Under the pieces are notes generated by a model, which ran no database searches, had not been told where the DNA came from, and worked only from the letters and a program-made list of their open reading frames with translations. DNA of 64,000 nucleotides from Pachypanchax playfairii (taxonomy: Eukaryota; Chordata; Actinopteri; Cyprinodontiformes; Aplocheilidae), in assembly GCA_006937955.1 (NCBI GenBank), contig SSNP01000242.1, positions 151,637 through 215,636 on the forward strand. The letters are read 5' to 3'. This document shows, piece after piece, positions 33,867 to 45,736 of the stretch. Position 1 is the first letter of the stretch. Each line of letters starts with the position of its first letter. The position numbers were made by a program, and so were the translations under genes.

Positions 33867-36800
33867 TCACCAGAATAAATTACAAACTAGACAAATGCAG
33901 AAAACCCTCTGACTAAAGGTAAGGGAACCCCACAACACATGGAACAGGAAACAAGAAGGGCCTACAAAATAAAACAGGAAACCAAACTCTTCCAAAATAA
34001 AGATCACAGAAGAACCTAGTAAAACTAAAAAACACACACCAAATGCTAACAGCCCTGATACACCCCTCACCCATTGCAAAGATTGTTCTATTGTCTCATG
34101 TAAATAGATCCTTAACAAATTCAAATTATATTCAAGTCAGACGGGAGAGTGTGGGCACGTCAGTAGAAAATAAAATTTCAGTCTTCCTAGTGTTAGGGTG
34201 CCAGCTCTGGTAGACAGGGCCTAACTCTGTTTACCAGACTTTTTACCAGAGAAATCAACTTATTTAATTTTTAGCATGACAAAAAAAAATAACACCTAAA
34301 ATTCATAAAATATCCCTTTTTTTTATTTGGAAACTCAACAAATACATTAAAGTTAATCAAACATTTATGACAGATAATTCAGGGTTTTTTTAATTTTAAT
34401 TGCTCAAGATTATTTTTTTCTTTAAAGTATTTTGAATGCAGGGAAACATTTACAAAACACAACTAGGAATTGTAAAACATGAAATGGAGTGAAAATGAGA
34501 GGAAAAATAATATTGGACACTTAAGCTGCCTGAACATGATTAAAAAGACCCAGGATCAAATGAAATGGTAATGATGATTTAAAAAATGTTGCTGCAGTGG
34601 ACCCAGATTTTCCTGGCCAGCATTTGGCTATGACACCATGAAAATGCAAAGAATTGTTTCATTAGATTAGACACTGGCATGGAGTCAGTGCTGGAACAGC
34701 CTCCGGTGTGTTTGTATTGTCCAGAAACATGGTGGTGAAACGCTCCATGAAAGAGGTTCTGAGCTATCTGTTGAAATTAAAGCCTTATTGAAAAGCAATA
34801 AACCTGACAAATACTATAATAAGACAAAATCATGAATAATACATTGCATCTCTGCTAATAGATCCTCTTTTAAAGTAGCTTTTAAATCAACGATGTCACA
34901 ATGTTTGTGCTTTCTTTATACAGATGTTCACAGATGTTAGTAGTTTCCTGTATTATAACCCTAAAGACATTAACCAATATGGTGCCTAAAACATGTACCT
35001 CAAATTATTATTGTCATCTGCAGCAGTCAGAGTTTAAGGCATGGCAAATCTTTAAATTGAGCCCAACTTGAGTGAAATCTTTAGCACGTAGCTTGCTGTG
35101 GCAGTTGACCTTTAATTAAGCTCAAAAATCAAATAACCTCATCTCACTCCTGTATTTACCTGCATTGCTATGAAATAGTGAAATGTTTGTCTGTTATGAA
35201 ATTAAATTAAACATCACCATAAGATGCAATAATGACCAGAATCATTATATTTGAACACAATGTTTTCTTTTTAACTATATGTATTAATTAGTGTATCTTC
35301 CAGCGGCTTATGTGCCTGGATGTGAACTGAAAGCTAGTTTGCTGTCTCATTGTGATCTGTTATGTTTATGCCACTATTCCTTCTTTATTTTTTGTCACTC
35401 TGAGGCATCATTAGTTACCCTTGAAATTAAATAAGACCCCGAGGATTAAGATGTTAACATGACTGACTGATTCCAATAACACCTTTTATAACACCTCACC
35501 TCATTAACATTAACTTGGCCTCAGTCACAAACGTTCAATGCTTTCGTATGAATCTCCAGCTTCCTACCAAATCTGGAGTTCAGAGACATTTGTGGAGGTT
35601 TGTTCAGTTTCCTACAACATTTTTAAGAAGTTGGTTTGGCTGCTGTTCAATTCACAAGACCGACTTGAGTCATTCTTGAAACAATGGAGTGATTTTCTGC
35701 TGTCCGTAGAGCTCTTCTGTTCTTGTGTCTCAAAATTGTTGTAAACAATTTACATGAAAACCACAAACCTGGATGAAGGTTTCAAGGCACCCCTATATGC
35801 AACAGCAACTGCAAAGTTGTTGTATTGATCCTGCAGCTATTGGCGCATTTTGGGAATATAAGTGGCACCTGTCCAGTAACTCTTTGTGTACCAACAGCCG
35901 ACCTGTTATTACCATGAGATGTGCATGGGGGGGTGGGGGTGGGGGGCATTCACGTCTTACGACAATTTTTGTAAGATGGTTGTCGGTAGACCGTAGGACG
36001 GTTCCAAACACACCCAAATGAAGAGAACAAGAACTCTGCGATCATCGTACGGCTGAAAATCATTTCATATTTTCAAGAATTCATCAAGCTACTCATGCGG
36101 CAGCTGTAACAACTTCCTGTTCATGAACTCCAGACTTTGTAGGAAACGAGAATTTCATACAAACTCATTGCTCGTATGGGTCATTGTGACCAGGAATTAA
36201 ATTGCTCCACAGGAATTAGATAAATTGCCTAAGGGGCAATAAAATATGGATTATTAATATATTTATTGTTAATAATCCCAAAGATAAATCATAATATTTT
36301 TATACAGATTAAAAATGTATTGTTTATCAAAAGGTCACATTAAGAAGCAGGATGCATTTCATCCTGTTGTGTGGAATCATGGGCAGGAATGACACTTCTC
36401 CTCTAACTGAAGACGCTTCATTGTTAATCACTATATCTTGTAGAGGGCGAGCGGTTATATTGACATTTGGTGAATAACCATCTGCCGAGTTGAGTTTTAC
36501 TCATATTCCGTGCCAAGACCCTGGAGTTTCCACCTTCTAATTTATTGTAGTTTTGTGAGAAAAGAGAGAGGGAAAGAGATTTGAGCTCGTCTGAAGATAT
36601 TCAATGCCACACAAAAGGCGTTGATGGCAAATTAAGAACAATACCAGGTCCTCTCTCATTCATTTCCATCATTCCCTTCGCCAATCAATATTCTGAATGT
36701 GATACAGCCAGTAGGAAAAAAAAAAAGATCCAACTGCTGCTGCACAGAAAGCTTTTTCACTTTGATCTTTTTACTTTTATCCTTTAACTGCTGACAGCTG

Positions 36801-37157
36801 AAACCACCGTTAAAACAGTGTCCCATGTCATAGCCTCATTATAGCAGCAGAAAGTCAAATGCTCTTTGAACAGAAATGTGCCAGGTGGAAGCTGCTTTCA
36901 GCTTTAAAAAAATCTGCAGGGTAAGTTTTAGTTTTTAGGGGGAGTCATTATTTCTAGTGACCAAAAGTGCAGTCATCTCAAAAAACTTGTTAGAACATTA
37001 TATATTTCTGACTAAAGTTAAGAAACAACAGAAAAGAAACGTGTCTAAATATTGAGGCTCCTGTTTATGTTTCTAAATCACATTCTAAGGATTTTAATTG
37101 AAATAAAAATGTTAGTTTTATAAAAACTATTTAATTCAAACATAATTTATTAGTAAA
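33867..37157. other. Intron sequence, no gene or transposon ends recognised
   Basis: AT-rich with unsupported frames. A G-rich run (GGGGGGGTGGGGGTGGGGGG) is at about 35928-35947. The stretch 34540-35540 is repeat-free by eye. Confidence 0.5.
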
Positions 37158-37161
37158 TTAA

Positions 37162-37931
37162 AGGGACTTAAGGCAAGATTTGTGAAAAACTACACATGCA
37201 TTTACAGTTTATTCAATGCTAATGGGTCATGAAGCATTAAAAACCCAAAATAACGAGGCCATCCGCATATATGTCTGTTGCCTTGGAAACGCTGTGTGCT
37301 ACATAATGCGCTGCAGTTCGACGTCAGAATTTCCCGCGCAGTTGTAGGGATGTGACGTAAATTGACGCTGCATGCGCGTTGCCGACAGCTCTTGAACAGG
37401 AAGGACATGACCGCCGTGGACTTGGATTCAAACACTGAAGGTATACTTATGGATGTTTCTGCAGCCAGCAAACGACCTGCATCCACTCTCACCCCCCAAA
37501 AAAGTGGCACCACGAAGAAAAAAAAGACTTTATCAGCTGCATCTCGTGAGTCTAAAAAAAAATATGACCGAAGCCGGGCAGGCACCCGCATAAATATTGG
37601 ATATACGTTCGGTTCATGGAGGGAACTTCAGCTGCATTTGGGAGTGAAAACGGATGCTGACATGGCTCATTTCCTTGTGACCAGGTGAGAAAACATTATA
37701 GGTCGTGTTTAGAGCCTGATACAGTATGAAAATGATGAGATCAAATCAAATAACAGAGTGGAGAGACCTGACGTGAAGTATGTTAGCCTCCCCGGTGCAG
37801 TGCTGTGAAGACGAACAGTCTGTAAAGTGTCTGTGCGCGCTCCCGTGCCGGCTTGGCTGGTGGCTGCAGTTAGCCACAGCGCCTGTCGCGGCAGCACTGA
37901 GTCAGATTTTGTAAAGCTGCCTTAGGTTCCT
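37162..37931 (+). mobile_element. TTAA-flanked TIR element C, copy 2 (770 bp), ORF intact
   Basis: Same ends and length as the copy at 25991-26760 (AGGGACTTAAGGCA and, complemented, AGGAACCTAAGGCA), with TTAA at 37158-37161 and 37932-37935. The two copies match along the whole element and then diverge abruptly at both TTAA borders. This rules out a simple segmental duplication and fits two transposition events. Confidence 0.9.
37407..37684 (+). CDS. Short ORF with candidate splice donor in element C, unknown protein
   Basis: The ATG at 37407 (aggacATGa) opens 92 codons plus two bases up to a candidate donor CAG|GTGAGA at 37684/37685; without splicing the frame stops at 37688. The start is chosen as the first ATG in frame after the CpG-rich leader. 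The product has an acidic start (MTAVDLDSNTEG), a basic middle (TTKKKKTLSAASRESKKK) and an end with SRAGTRINIGYTF, SWRELQLHLG and KTDADMAHFLVTR. That last part resembles an N-terminal motif I recall from uncharacterised teleost proteins, a weak clue. It may be the first exon of the autonomous relative's protein, or a host exon captured by a MITE. Nothing downstream inside the element looks like a second exon. Whether it is expressed is unknown. Confidence 0.5.
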
Positions 37932-38277
37932 TTAAATGTTGCAGAAATGTTTCTTCAGAAAGTCATTCTAGAAGGTTCTAGCTGTGGACAGGAAGGATCT
38001 TCTGAAGCTTCTGTGTTGGATCTGAAGAAGTTTCTGACTGAAGAGACTCTGTTGTTGAGTTACTGTGCTCTGAAGAGGATGATGAGGGTTCTCCATCATG
38101 TTCTTCATCCTCGTTTGGACAATCAACTCAAGAGACTCCAGATGAGAACCAGAACAAAACCAGCTCTCCTTATCAGTTTATTCAGACTCTTTATGTCACC
38201 TGGTCTGATGCTCCGCCCCCAACTGGTGACTGCAGGTGTGATCACATTCTCCACCATTGCCAGCTCTTGGTATAGGT

Positions 38278-38490
38278 CAGGGGTGTCAAACTCCAGGCCT
38301 CGAGGGCCACTATCCTGCATGTTTTAGATGTTTCCCTGTTTCAACACACCTGATTCAAATGAACAAGTCGTTAACAGGCTTCTGAAGGACTTGTTGAAAT
38401 ACAGAGGATTTGAATCAGGTGTGTTGAAACAGGGAAACATCTAAAACATGCAGGATAGTGGCCCTCGAGGCCTGGAGTTTGACACCCCTG
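38278..38490. mobile_element. hAT-type MITE, palindromic, copy 2 (213 bp)
   Basis: It runs from CAGGGGTGTCAAACTCCAGG to the complementary CCTGGAGTTTGACACCCCTG, perfect inverted repeats at the ends. It is flanked by an exact 8-bp duplication GTATAGGT (38270-38277 and 38491-38498). The central part also pairs with itself (TTTCAACACACCTGATTCAA and its complement). The perfect target duplication suggests a recent insertion. Confidence 0.95.
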
Positions 38491-38505
38491 GTATAGGTGC
38501 CTAGG

Positions 38506-38519
38506 GCGCCACCTGCTGG
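38506..38519 (-). promoter_or_regulatory. CTCF-like motif (minus strand)
   Basis: GCGCCACCTGCTGG is the complement of CCAGCAGGTGGCGC, which fits the CTCF core consensus at all 14 positions. It sits just outside the hAT MITE, in host sequence. It is convergent with the + strand motif at 19715. Confidence 0.5.
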
Positions 38520-39360
38520 AGGGGTCGCTGCTCCTCTTCAAATCTGTCTGCAAATCCAAGCAGAGACACACTGGAGTCCAGGATCTGCTCCTTTTGTCAC
38601 ATTTCAGTCAAACACTTTATTCCTGATACTCTGGGTCAACTTCATCAATAGTATTACATCATTATTATTATATCAGTGTTACTGATAGAAGAAGGTTTAA
38701 ACTTCTTCTTTCTCTGTCTTTGCTCCCACTCTGCATCTGCCTCATTTCTTTTCATCTTAATCGTATTTTATTATTTAGAGTTATTATATTGCAGGATTTA
38801 TAGAGAGGATTGGATGAAGTTTGAGAACTGGAAGTTGTGCTCAATAGAAATGCATTTACTTTAAAAAAGAGAGAGAAAAGTGCTGCTTTCTTATCACCCA
38901 GGCATCTGTCTCCTAGACAACAGTCTGAGCCTAAACCCAAATCAAACAAGACAATCTGGGATTCTTATAACGGAAGCAAAGACTGCTCCGTCTTGTTTTG
39001 TTTTAAATAAACAATGAATGATTATCATTTTCAAAAGAAATTGCATTTATGAAAAGTTTATTTGGAATATTTTCTGTGTCCCAGCGCAGCTCTAAATGAT
39101 TGAGTAACCAATGTTAAGATAAAAAAATAAGTACTGATGTAAATCACAAACATCTTCAGAAATCTGTTTTTTTTAATAAATTCAACCAAATCAGGTTTTA
39201 CTAGAAAAGCTAATAAAACTGTGCAACTTTTCTAAAAGTATGAAAGAAAGTAAATAGTTATTATCCAATTTTTTTAAAATAATGAATCCAGTAACCATTG
39301 AAACTATAGTTTCAGTTGTAATTAAAGAGGGCTGTTGACTTTTCTGACATATTTGCAGTT

Positions 39361-39800
39361 TATAACAACCTACACCCTCTTTAATACATGCAATCGCCCC
39401 CTAGTGGCTGGGTGCAAAGCAGGTTTATGTCCCTCCTCCATGTCAGTAAATATAATAAACAATATCAGGACTAAAAAAAAATAAAACCTTACCTTAGAGA
39501 GTTTTTCCAGGAGTTGACTCCTGTTGATTTAGGTAAGACATAACTTTCTAAACTGTACAGTATGTTCAAATATTCTGTTTTCTAATCTGTTTTGCTGTAA
39601 TTAGTTAATTGCTGGTTAAAACACTATATATGTGGGTCTGGGTCAGTAAGCAGGTCTTTCAGTGCTGCATTTTTATTGACAAGACTCTGGTTCCAAAAAT
39701 CCAACATGGCAGCATCCATATTGGCTTTACTCTGGCAGAGATAAAGATTCCTGGCAGAGAAACATGCTAACAGACCCAGGATGGGAGGATAACCGACAAT
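39361..39800. repeat. Possible decayed fish repeat with the CGCCCCCTAGTGGCTG motif
   Basis: The phrase ATCGCCCCCTAGTGGCTGG followed by TTTATGTCCCTCCTCCATG is a combination I recall from common teleost repeats. CCAACATGGCAGCATCCATA near 39700 may belong to the other end. No clean inverted repeats or target duplication found. Confidence 0.35.
39394..39407 (-). promoter_or_regulatory. CTCF-like motif (minus strand), one mismatch
   Basis: The complement CCACTAGGGGGCGA matches the CTCF core except at the last position. It lies in a probable repeat, so it may be one of many similar sites genome-wide. Confidence 0.35.
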
Positions 39801-41079
39801 TAGCTTGATCTCATCTACATCTTAACAGGGACCATAAAAGAAGGTTATGCAGTCTGTAGTTTCGGCTAGTACAAAGAAATAAAACGCAGATGAGACGGTT
39901 TTTATCCGAAGGAAACTTTGTTCCTGATCCATCCCTCTAATACATTCATTTCTTTTAACCTTCTTGTTTACAGTTACAATTTTTGCTTTAATATTCTTCA
40001 TAAACAGCTTTTTATTGTCTTTTCAGCTTGTTATCAAAATGTTTTTTATGCCATTGTGGGAAAAAAGAATGAAGTCAACTCATGTGCAAAATTCTCCACC
40101 ACAATAACTGATTTAAGCCTTTTGCTCTCGATGTTACATAATAAGGTGGGAATGCCGGCGTCTTACTTCATCTGTGTCAGTTTCATTCAACGTAGTTTGT
40201 TTCTTCAGCTATATGGTTCCATCTTAGAAACAATAATAGCACATCAGCTGCACCCAGCTGAGACTTTGTACAAATACACACACACTAACATGCTTCTTGT
40301 GCTTTAGTGTCCCTCTCCTTCACGGTGGCTTCATAACAACTAAATTATGCATGCATCAGGAGAATAAATCAGCTCGGACACGCTGACAACAAAGGGCACA
40401 TCAGAGGAGCCATAAAATACACAAGAAAAATAACATTAAAGAAATACGGATGAAGTCACGCATCGCAGGTGTTCCCCCTTTTTTATTTTTTACACCTAAA
40501 ATGGTATCACTGCTAAGGTGACATCCCAATTTACAGTGTCCAATGAGCAGTGGCAGCCCATCAAATCCTGCAACTCCCTGAAAAACTGCAAGTCAAGCAC
40601 CTGCACCTCAAATAGGGAAGATATGATATGAGAGCCGCCGCCTGTCATGATGAGCATACAGTAAACCCCTCTGCTATCCCGGTGCCCTCTTAACTGAACT
40701 CAGAATAAAGCCATTTTACCACCTGCCCACTGTTAGTTTGAGCAGCCATGAAATTAAAGCTGGGAGTCTCCTTTTTTCATTACAACAGAAATGCTCCATC
40801 CTTTTCTTGGAGTAGCTGCAGCGGAGGCGGATTTCTTTGATGTTACTTTACATCACTGGGCCAATTTGTTTCTTTAAAAGAACAAATAAATAATGCATTC
40901 TGTTTATTGATATAGAACCATTCACAACAAAAAACATCTCAAATTACTATACAAAAAGCATCAAGTATAGCTCATATTAAAACTGTCCAGATTAAAAAGC
41001 TGTTACATTCAGATGATTCAAAGCAACTGTAAGATGATCAATAAATTATAAACTGCCAGTTAGTAAAAAGTTACCTGTC
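39801..41079. other. Intron sequence without recognised features
   Basis: A 129-residue frame at 39918-40307 has no recognised similarity and no splice context. No repeat ends seen. Confidence 0.5.
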
Positions 41080-41725
41080 TAAGAATGATATTAGATCTTC
41101 ACTTCAACACAATCAGCCATCCTAGGCAGCATGAACTGGTGACAGTGGAAAGGAACGACTCCCTTTTAACAGGAAGAACCCTGATTATAGGATTGTGTAA
41201 AAAGGAAAGTTTTAAGTCTATTCTTAAAACTACACAAGGTGTCTGCCTCACGGATAAAAAGTGGAAGCTGGCTCCACAGGAGAGGAGCCTGATAACTAAA
41301 AGCTCTTCCTCCCATTCTACTTTTAGAAACTCTAGGAACTACAAGCAGACCTGCAGTCTGAGAGCGAAGTGCTCTGTTAGGAGCATATGGTACAATAAGA
41401 TCTTTAATATAAGCTGGAGCTTGGTCGTTCAAGGCCTTATACGTCAAAAGTAAAACCTTAAACTTTATTCTAGACCTTACAGGGAGCCAATGAAGTGATG
41501 CTAAAACAGGAGAAATATGGTCTCTCCTTCTAACTCTCATCAGAACTCTGGCAGCAGTATTTTGGATCAGTTGGAGGCCTTTAACAGCACTATTAGAACA
41601 TCCTGTTAATAAAGAATTACAGTAATCAAGTCTAGAAGTAATAAATGCGTGAACTAAAGTTTCTGCATCTCTTTGATTCAAAATGCCCCTAATTTTAGAA
41701 AGGTTAGTGAAAAAGTCAATCCTGA
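41080..41725 (-). pseudogene. L2-clade LINE, C-terminal end of ORF2 and 3' UTR (5'-truncated)
   Basis: The minus strand encodes FTNLSKIRGILNQRDAETLV, HAFITSRLDYCNSLL, LQLIQNTAARVL, HWLPVRSRIKFKVLLLTYKA, APAYIKDLIVPY, RALRSQTAGLLVVPR and GGRAFSYQAPLLWSQLP, ending SFKNRLKTFLF and a stop near 41166. This series is the conserved tail after the reverse transcriptase in vertebrate L2 elements. About 170 residues remain open from 41681 to 41166, so this copy is not very old, but the reverse transcriptase core and endonuclease are absent (5' truncation). The 3' UTR continues to about 41080. Confidence 0.9.
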
Positions 41726-41779
41726 TAACATTATATGAGAACTAAAGGATACAACCTGATCAGAATTGGTACCAAGGTT

Positions 41780-41983
41780 AAATGGTCTGTATTTGTATGG
41801 TGCTTTATAGTCTTACTTACAACACACACACACACACACACACACACACCAATATAGAGACTAAACAGGGTGTGGTGTCTTCCCCAAAGATATGTAGACA
41901 TGTGGAGGAGGGAAACTGGGATTGAACCCTCGACTTTCAGATTAGAAGGAAAATAGTTTGTGTGTGTGTGTGTGTGTGTGTGT
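41780..41983. repeat. Fish repeat fragment with (CA)n and (GT)n
   Basis: A degenerate member of the family at 33095 (TGGTCTGTATTTGTATGGTG...). It includes (CA)n at 41821-41849, the characteristic GGGATTGAACCCTCGACTTT, and (GT)n at 41957-41983. Confidence 0.55.
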
Positions 41984-42190
41984 TTGTTTCTAATCCCAGA
42001 GAGTAAACAGAAATATTTTTTGAAAATTTTCATGAAATTGTTGCTTACTTTATATTTTTCATGTTTCAGCTGCAGACCTCTCTTTTAAAGAGCTAAATTA
42101 CAGCCTTTAAAACAAACACATCTCTATCTCAGCCTGTGCGTTACTCCTGCATGTGTGTGATGGTAGTTCACAGACTTCACAGTTTGTAAC

Positions 42191-42235
<45 letters not shown>

Positions 42236-42236
42236 C
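42191..42236. repeat. (GT)n(GA)n compound microsatellite
   Basis: Twelve GT units pass directly into about eleven GA units. Confidence 0.95.
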
Positions 42237-43069
42237 GAGGAAGGGAATAAATATTCTCAGAGAACGATTGAGGAGCTCTCATAAGTCTGTGGGTGGATTT
42301 TCAGAGGGAAAGTGCTTCCTGTCCTCCCTCCTGAATGCACGTCCAACGATACAGACGTCATGCTGCTTCTGTTTGATTTGACAGCCGCTGTCGTGTTGAT
42401 TAGGACAACACCTTGGAGTGAAACTGCAAATACCACATCAAAGCTTTGGAGACACTTTTGGGCATTTATTTCCGGGTTAATGCTTTTTGTTTCTGCGATT
42501 GCTGTGAAAGTTTAAAGTAATGGGTCTTAAAATATGTAGCAAGGTCTGCTTAAACAATATTTAATATATATATATATAATTACTTTGCAAAAACATACCA
42601 ACTTAAGAATTTACTGTAAAAGTTGAAAAGAAGCACATTTTTAAATAGAATATCATCAACATGAGAAAATGTGCCCAAACACATTCTATTAAAGTTTAAC
42701 AACCAATTTGGATCTAGATGATACTTCATTTAGGTCTCCGATATGAAGACCCCTGGTCTAAAATATTACACTAGTCAAACGTTTGGACACAGCGTCTCAT
42801 TTATTTGAATGAATAGTGTATGTGGTTAGAAAAAAAACAATGAAACTCCAACATTTTCTCATAAAATTGTTTTTCTTTCAAGTAGTTGGACTCTGAGTCT
42901 TTCATTCCCATAACTGAGAGTCAGAGGTAGAAACTCTGAAATTTAAGTTTCTGTTGTTTTTGAACTGATTTTATTCTTTATAGATAACATTTAAACACCC
43001 TGAAAGTTCCTGTTACTTTTTAGACTACCGTATAGTTTCCACGGAGTCAGAAGGAAAAGTTAATATAAA

Positions 43070-44030
43070 CAGGGGTGCACATAAGTGGTCCGCAGGTCCG
43101 CACACACTGTCAAAATATAAAATGCGCACCAGATGAAAAGTTGCAACATGCGTTTGCGTACTTAACATTGGTTTGGCTGAGCTGCGTGAATTTTTAGGTT
43201 AATCACAGGTGGGGTTCATTGTCAAATAAATGAAGAATCCCGTTGACTTCTTTTGTTTGACTGATATGTTTCTCAGCCAGGGCGCTGAAGTTCCAGCTGA
43301 TCAGCTGATGCTGCGTCTCTCTCTGTCTCTGTCTATCAGTTTGCCAGTGGGACGGATTTTCAGTCAGTCAGATCAGTGCAGCTGACTGCAGGATTCTGCA
43401 TCGCGTCAAAACTGAAAAAATTCACTGAATAAGACAAATAGACCATCGTGGCACAGACGTGTATAACTACCTTTTTGTGTTATAAAATACAGAAAACCAC
43501 CTGTTTTAATCAACAGTATCAGCGTATTTGTCTGTGATCCGCGCCATTTTGAATGCGCGTAAAGCACTATGGGATATGCAGTCAATGCCCCATAACTGTC
43601 CACTGTATCTTTTTATCTGACTGCATCACATTACAAACATCCTCATCATTTCAAAACAAAAAACAGTTACAGTAAATGACAGAAGCTCCAACAGCTGACT
43701 AATAAATTTCAACACCAAACTGTTAAATGTAGATTAAAGTGAACAATCAAACCTGTAAACAATCCAAGCTGAACTCTGAAGGTTTTTTTTTACCAGTATT
43801 TTTATATTTTACTGGTTTCTCTTGATTTTTTCAACAATTAAAGGATTTTTATTGAAACAAATATAGAGCCAGGTAAAGTAAAAAGACTGAATTTGAAGCT
43901 TGATGAAACCAAAAACAAAGCAGAGGAGCTCGGAAGAGACACAGCGAGACACATTTAAAAATGTGAGGACCAAGCAACAACCCTAGGTTCTCTTCTGAGA
44001 ACCAGGCCAAAAATATTATGTGCACCCCTG
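43070..44030. mobile_element. hAT element, non-autonomous (961 bp)
   Basis: The left end CAGGGGTGCACATAAGTGG and the right end TTATGTGCACCCCTG are inverted repeats (15 bp perfect). They are flanked by an exact 8-bp duplication AATATAAA (43062-43069 and 44031-44038), the hAT hallmark. No transposase-sized frame exists inside. The interior has GATCAGCTGATG and a CTCTGT run near 43320. Confidence 0.93.
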
Positions 44031-44994
44031 AATATAAACCACAACCTGCGGGTTTATGTCAAATAATCCTGAGTTCAACATGAAGACTTTCTCTTAAGAA
44101 TAGGATTTTTATCTGCACTGCACAAACTGTGGGAGAGTCAGGTGATCATATACCGACACAGATATAATATTATGGGTATCTCATCTCTTTTTGTTTTTTT
44201 TTTTAAGAAAAAAAGCAAATCAAATCAAAAACAGAAGAATAGTTGATAAAGAGTGAAATTTGGACAGCTTGAAATTTTCATTTGAAAGTTCACATAAATA
44301 ATGATTGTTTTTCTCACCTGTTGTTTTAATATCTCTCAGTTTGGTCTTTAGCTCTTTGGAATTTAAAACATTGTAGCTTACACGATACTGATATAAATAA
44401 CGTGTTTGTATGGTCTAAAAATGAAACATATGTTCAGTAATTGTAAAATATATTTTAAAGCATTAGTTATATTAGAGTATAAAATTATCTTGTTTACAGA
44501 TTTGCAGTGAGGTGCAGCTGTAAAAAGCAAAATACTAATTGAAAATGGTTGATAATTATTTAGTACTTGTTTGAAACTAAAACCCATAAAAGTAAAAACA
44601 CTTATTTTTAAGTACAATAAAACTCAGTATGTTAAGGTAAAAACTTTGACCTGTTAGGATCCTTATTTACATTCATTTATGATACAAGAGCAGAATGTGT
44701 AACTTTAAAACCTTAAAAATCTTCATAAAAGTTAAGTTCAAAACCAGTTTGAGGTTGTTTTTGGCTCTTTCGAACTATATATTTAACCTCCTGACTACCA
44801 GTAGTATTCATTCTTCACTTGTCTCATTCTCCTTGGCTTGTCAGCAGGTTGTTCAGAATGATTGTCTGTCTGTGTCTTGACTAAGTTCTCCAAATACAAT
44901 CAAGATCCTGGTTTTGGTGGATGTAGAACATCAAACAAGCACCTACATACATCACAAACCTTAAAACTATCACTGTTTTAGATAAATAACATCA

Positions 44995-45600
44995 TACTGA
45001 CAAGCACGGTGGCGGTAGTGTGATGTGTGGGGACACTTGGCTGCTTCAAGACCTGAACCACTTGCTGTGATTGATAGAACCATGAGTTCTGTTCTCTAAC
45101 TGAAAATCCTGAACCAGAATGAGTTTAAGCTCAAACACAGTTTGGTTATGCAGCAGGACGATGTGACTCACCTCTGAATGATTCAAAGAAAAAAAAGGAA
45201 ATGAAAATGTAAGAGTGACTTAGTCAAACTCCAGACTTAAATCTGGTTAAGATGAGGCAAGACCTTAAACAGGCTGTTCATGTTTAAAAGACTTTAAGTG
45301 TGACCAGATTAAAACACTTCTGAAGAGAAGAGTGGGTTTAAATTCCCTCACAGTGATGTGAGAGACTGCAAACACTTGATTGCAGTTGGTGCCACCAGGG
45401 GGGCAATTACTTTTTCACAAAGTCCCAGGTTGATTTGGAGAGCTGTTTTTCCCCAACAAATGAAATCTTCGTTTAAAAACTGCCTTTTTATTTCCTCTAT
45501 TTGCTCTTTTAATCTTTATCCAAGATTAAAATATGTTTAATGATCTTAAACATTTAATTGTGACAAAAACTCCTGACAACACAGTTCTGTGACACCAAAC
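44995..45600 (+). pseudogene. Tc1-like transposase remnant, heavily mutated
   Basis: Nucleotide words in order follow the 3' half of a Tc1-type element: AAGCACGGTGGCGGTAGTGT (KHGGGSV), GCTGCTTCAAGACCTGAACC, TTATGCAGCAGGACGATGTG (QQD), CTCCAGACTTAAATCTGG (SPDLN), CCTTAAACAGGCTGTTCATG, CAGTGATGTGAGAGACTGC, and GGGGGCAATTACTTTTTCAC near the 3' end. Multiple small deletions and stops break the frame. The DDE motif region is only partly present. Terminal inverted repeats were not identified. Confidence 0.85.
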
Positions 45601-45736
45601 ATGAAACTAGTTGCACCATTAAACTTGATTATGCATAAGGCTGAATTGTCTTGTATATTTGCAATATTTATTTATTTATTTTTTTTACAATTTTAGAAAC
45701 AACAGATAATGTGATCTGAGTGTCATTCAAGCTTAA

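Noticed and set aside
25991..37931. Simple segmental duplication of a 770-bp intron piece
   Set aside because: Similarity stops exactly at TTAA on both sides of both copies and the ends are inverted repeats, which fits transposition better.
39918..40307. 129-residue + frame
   Set aside because: No similarity recognised; AT-rich chance frame in an intron.
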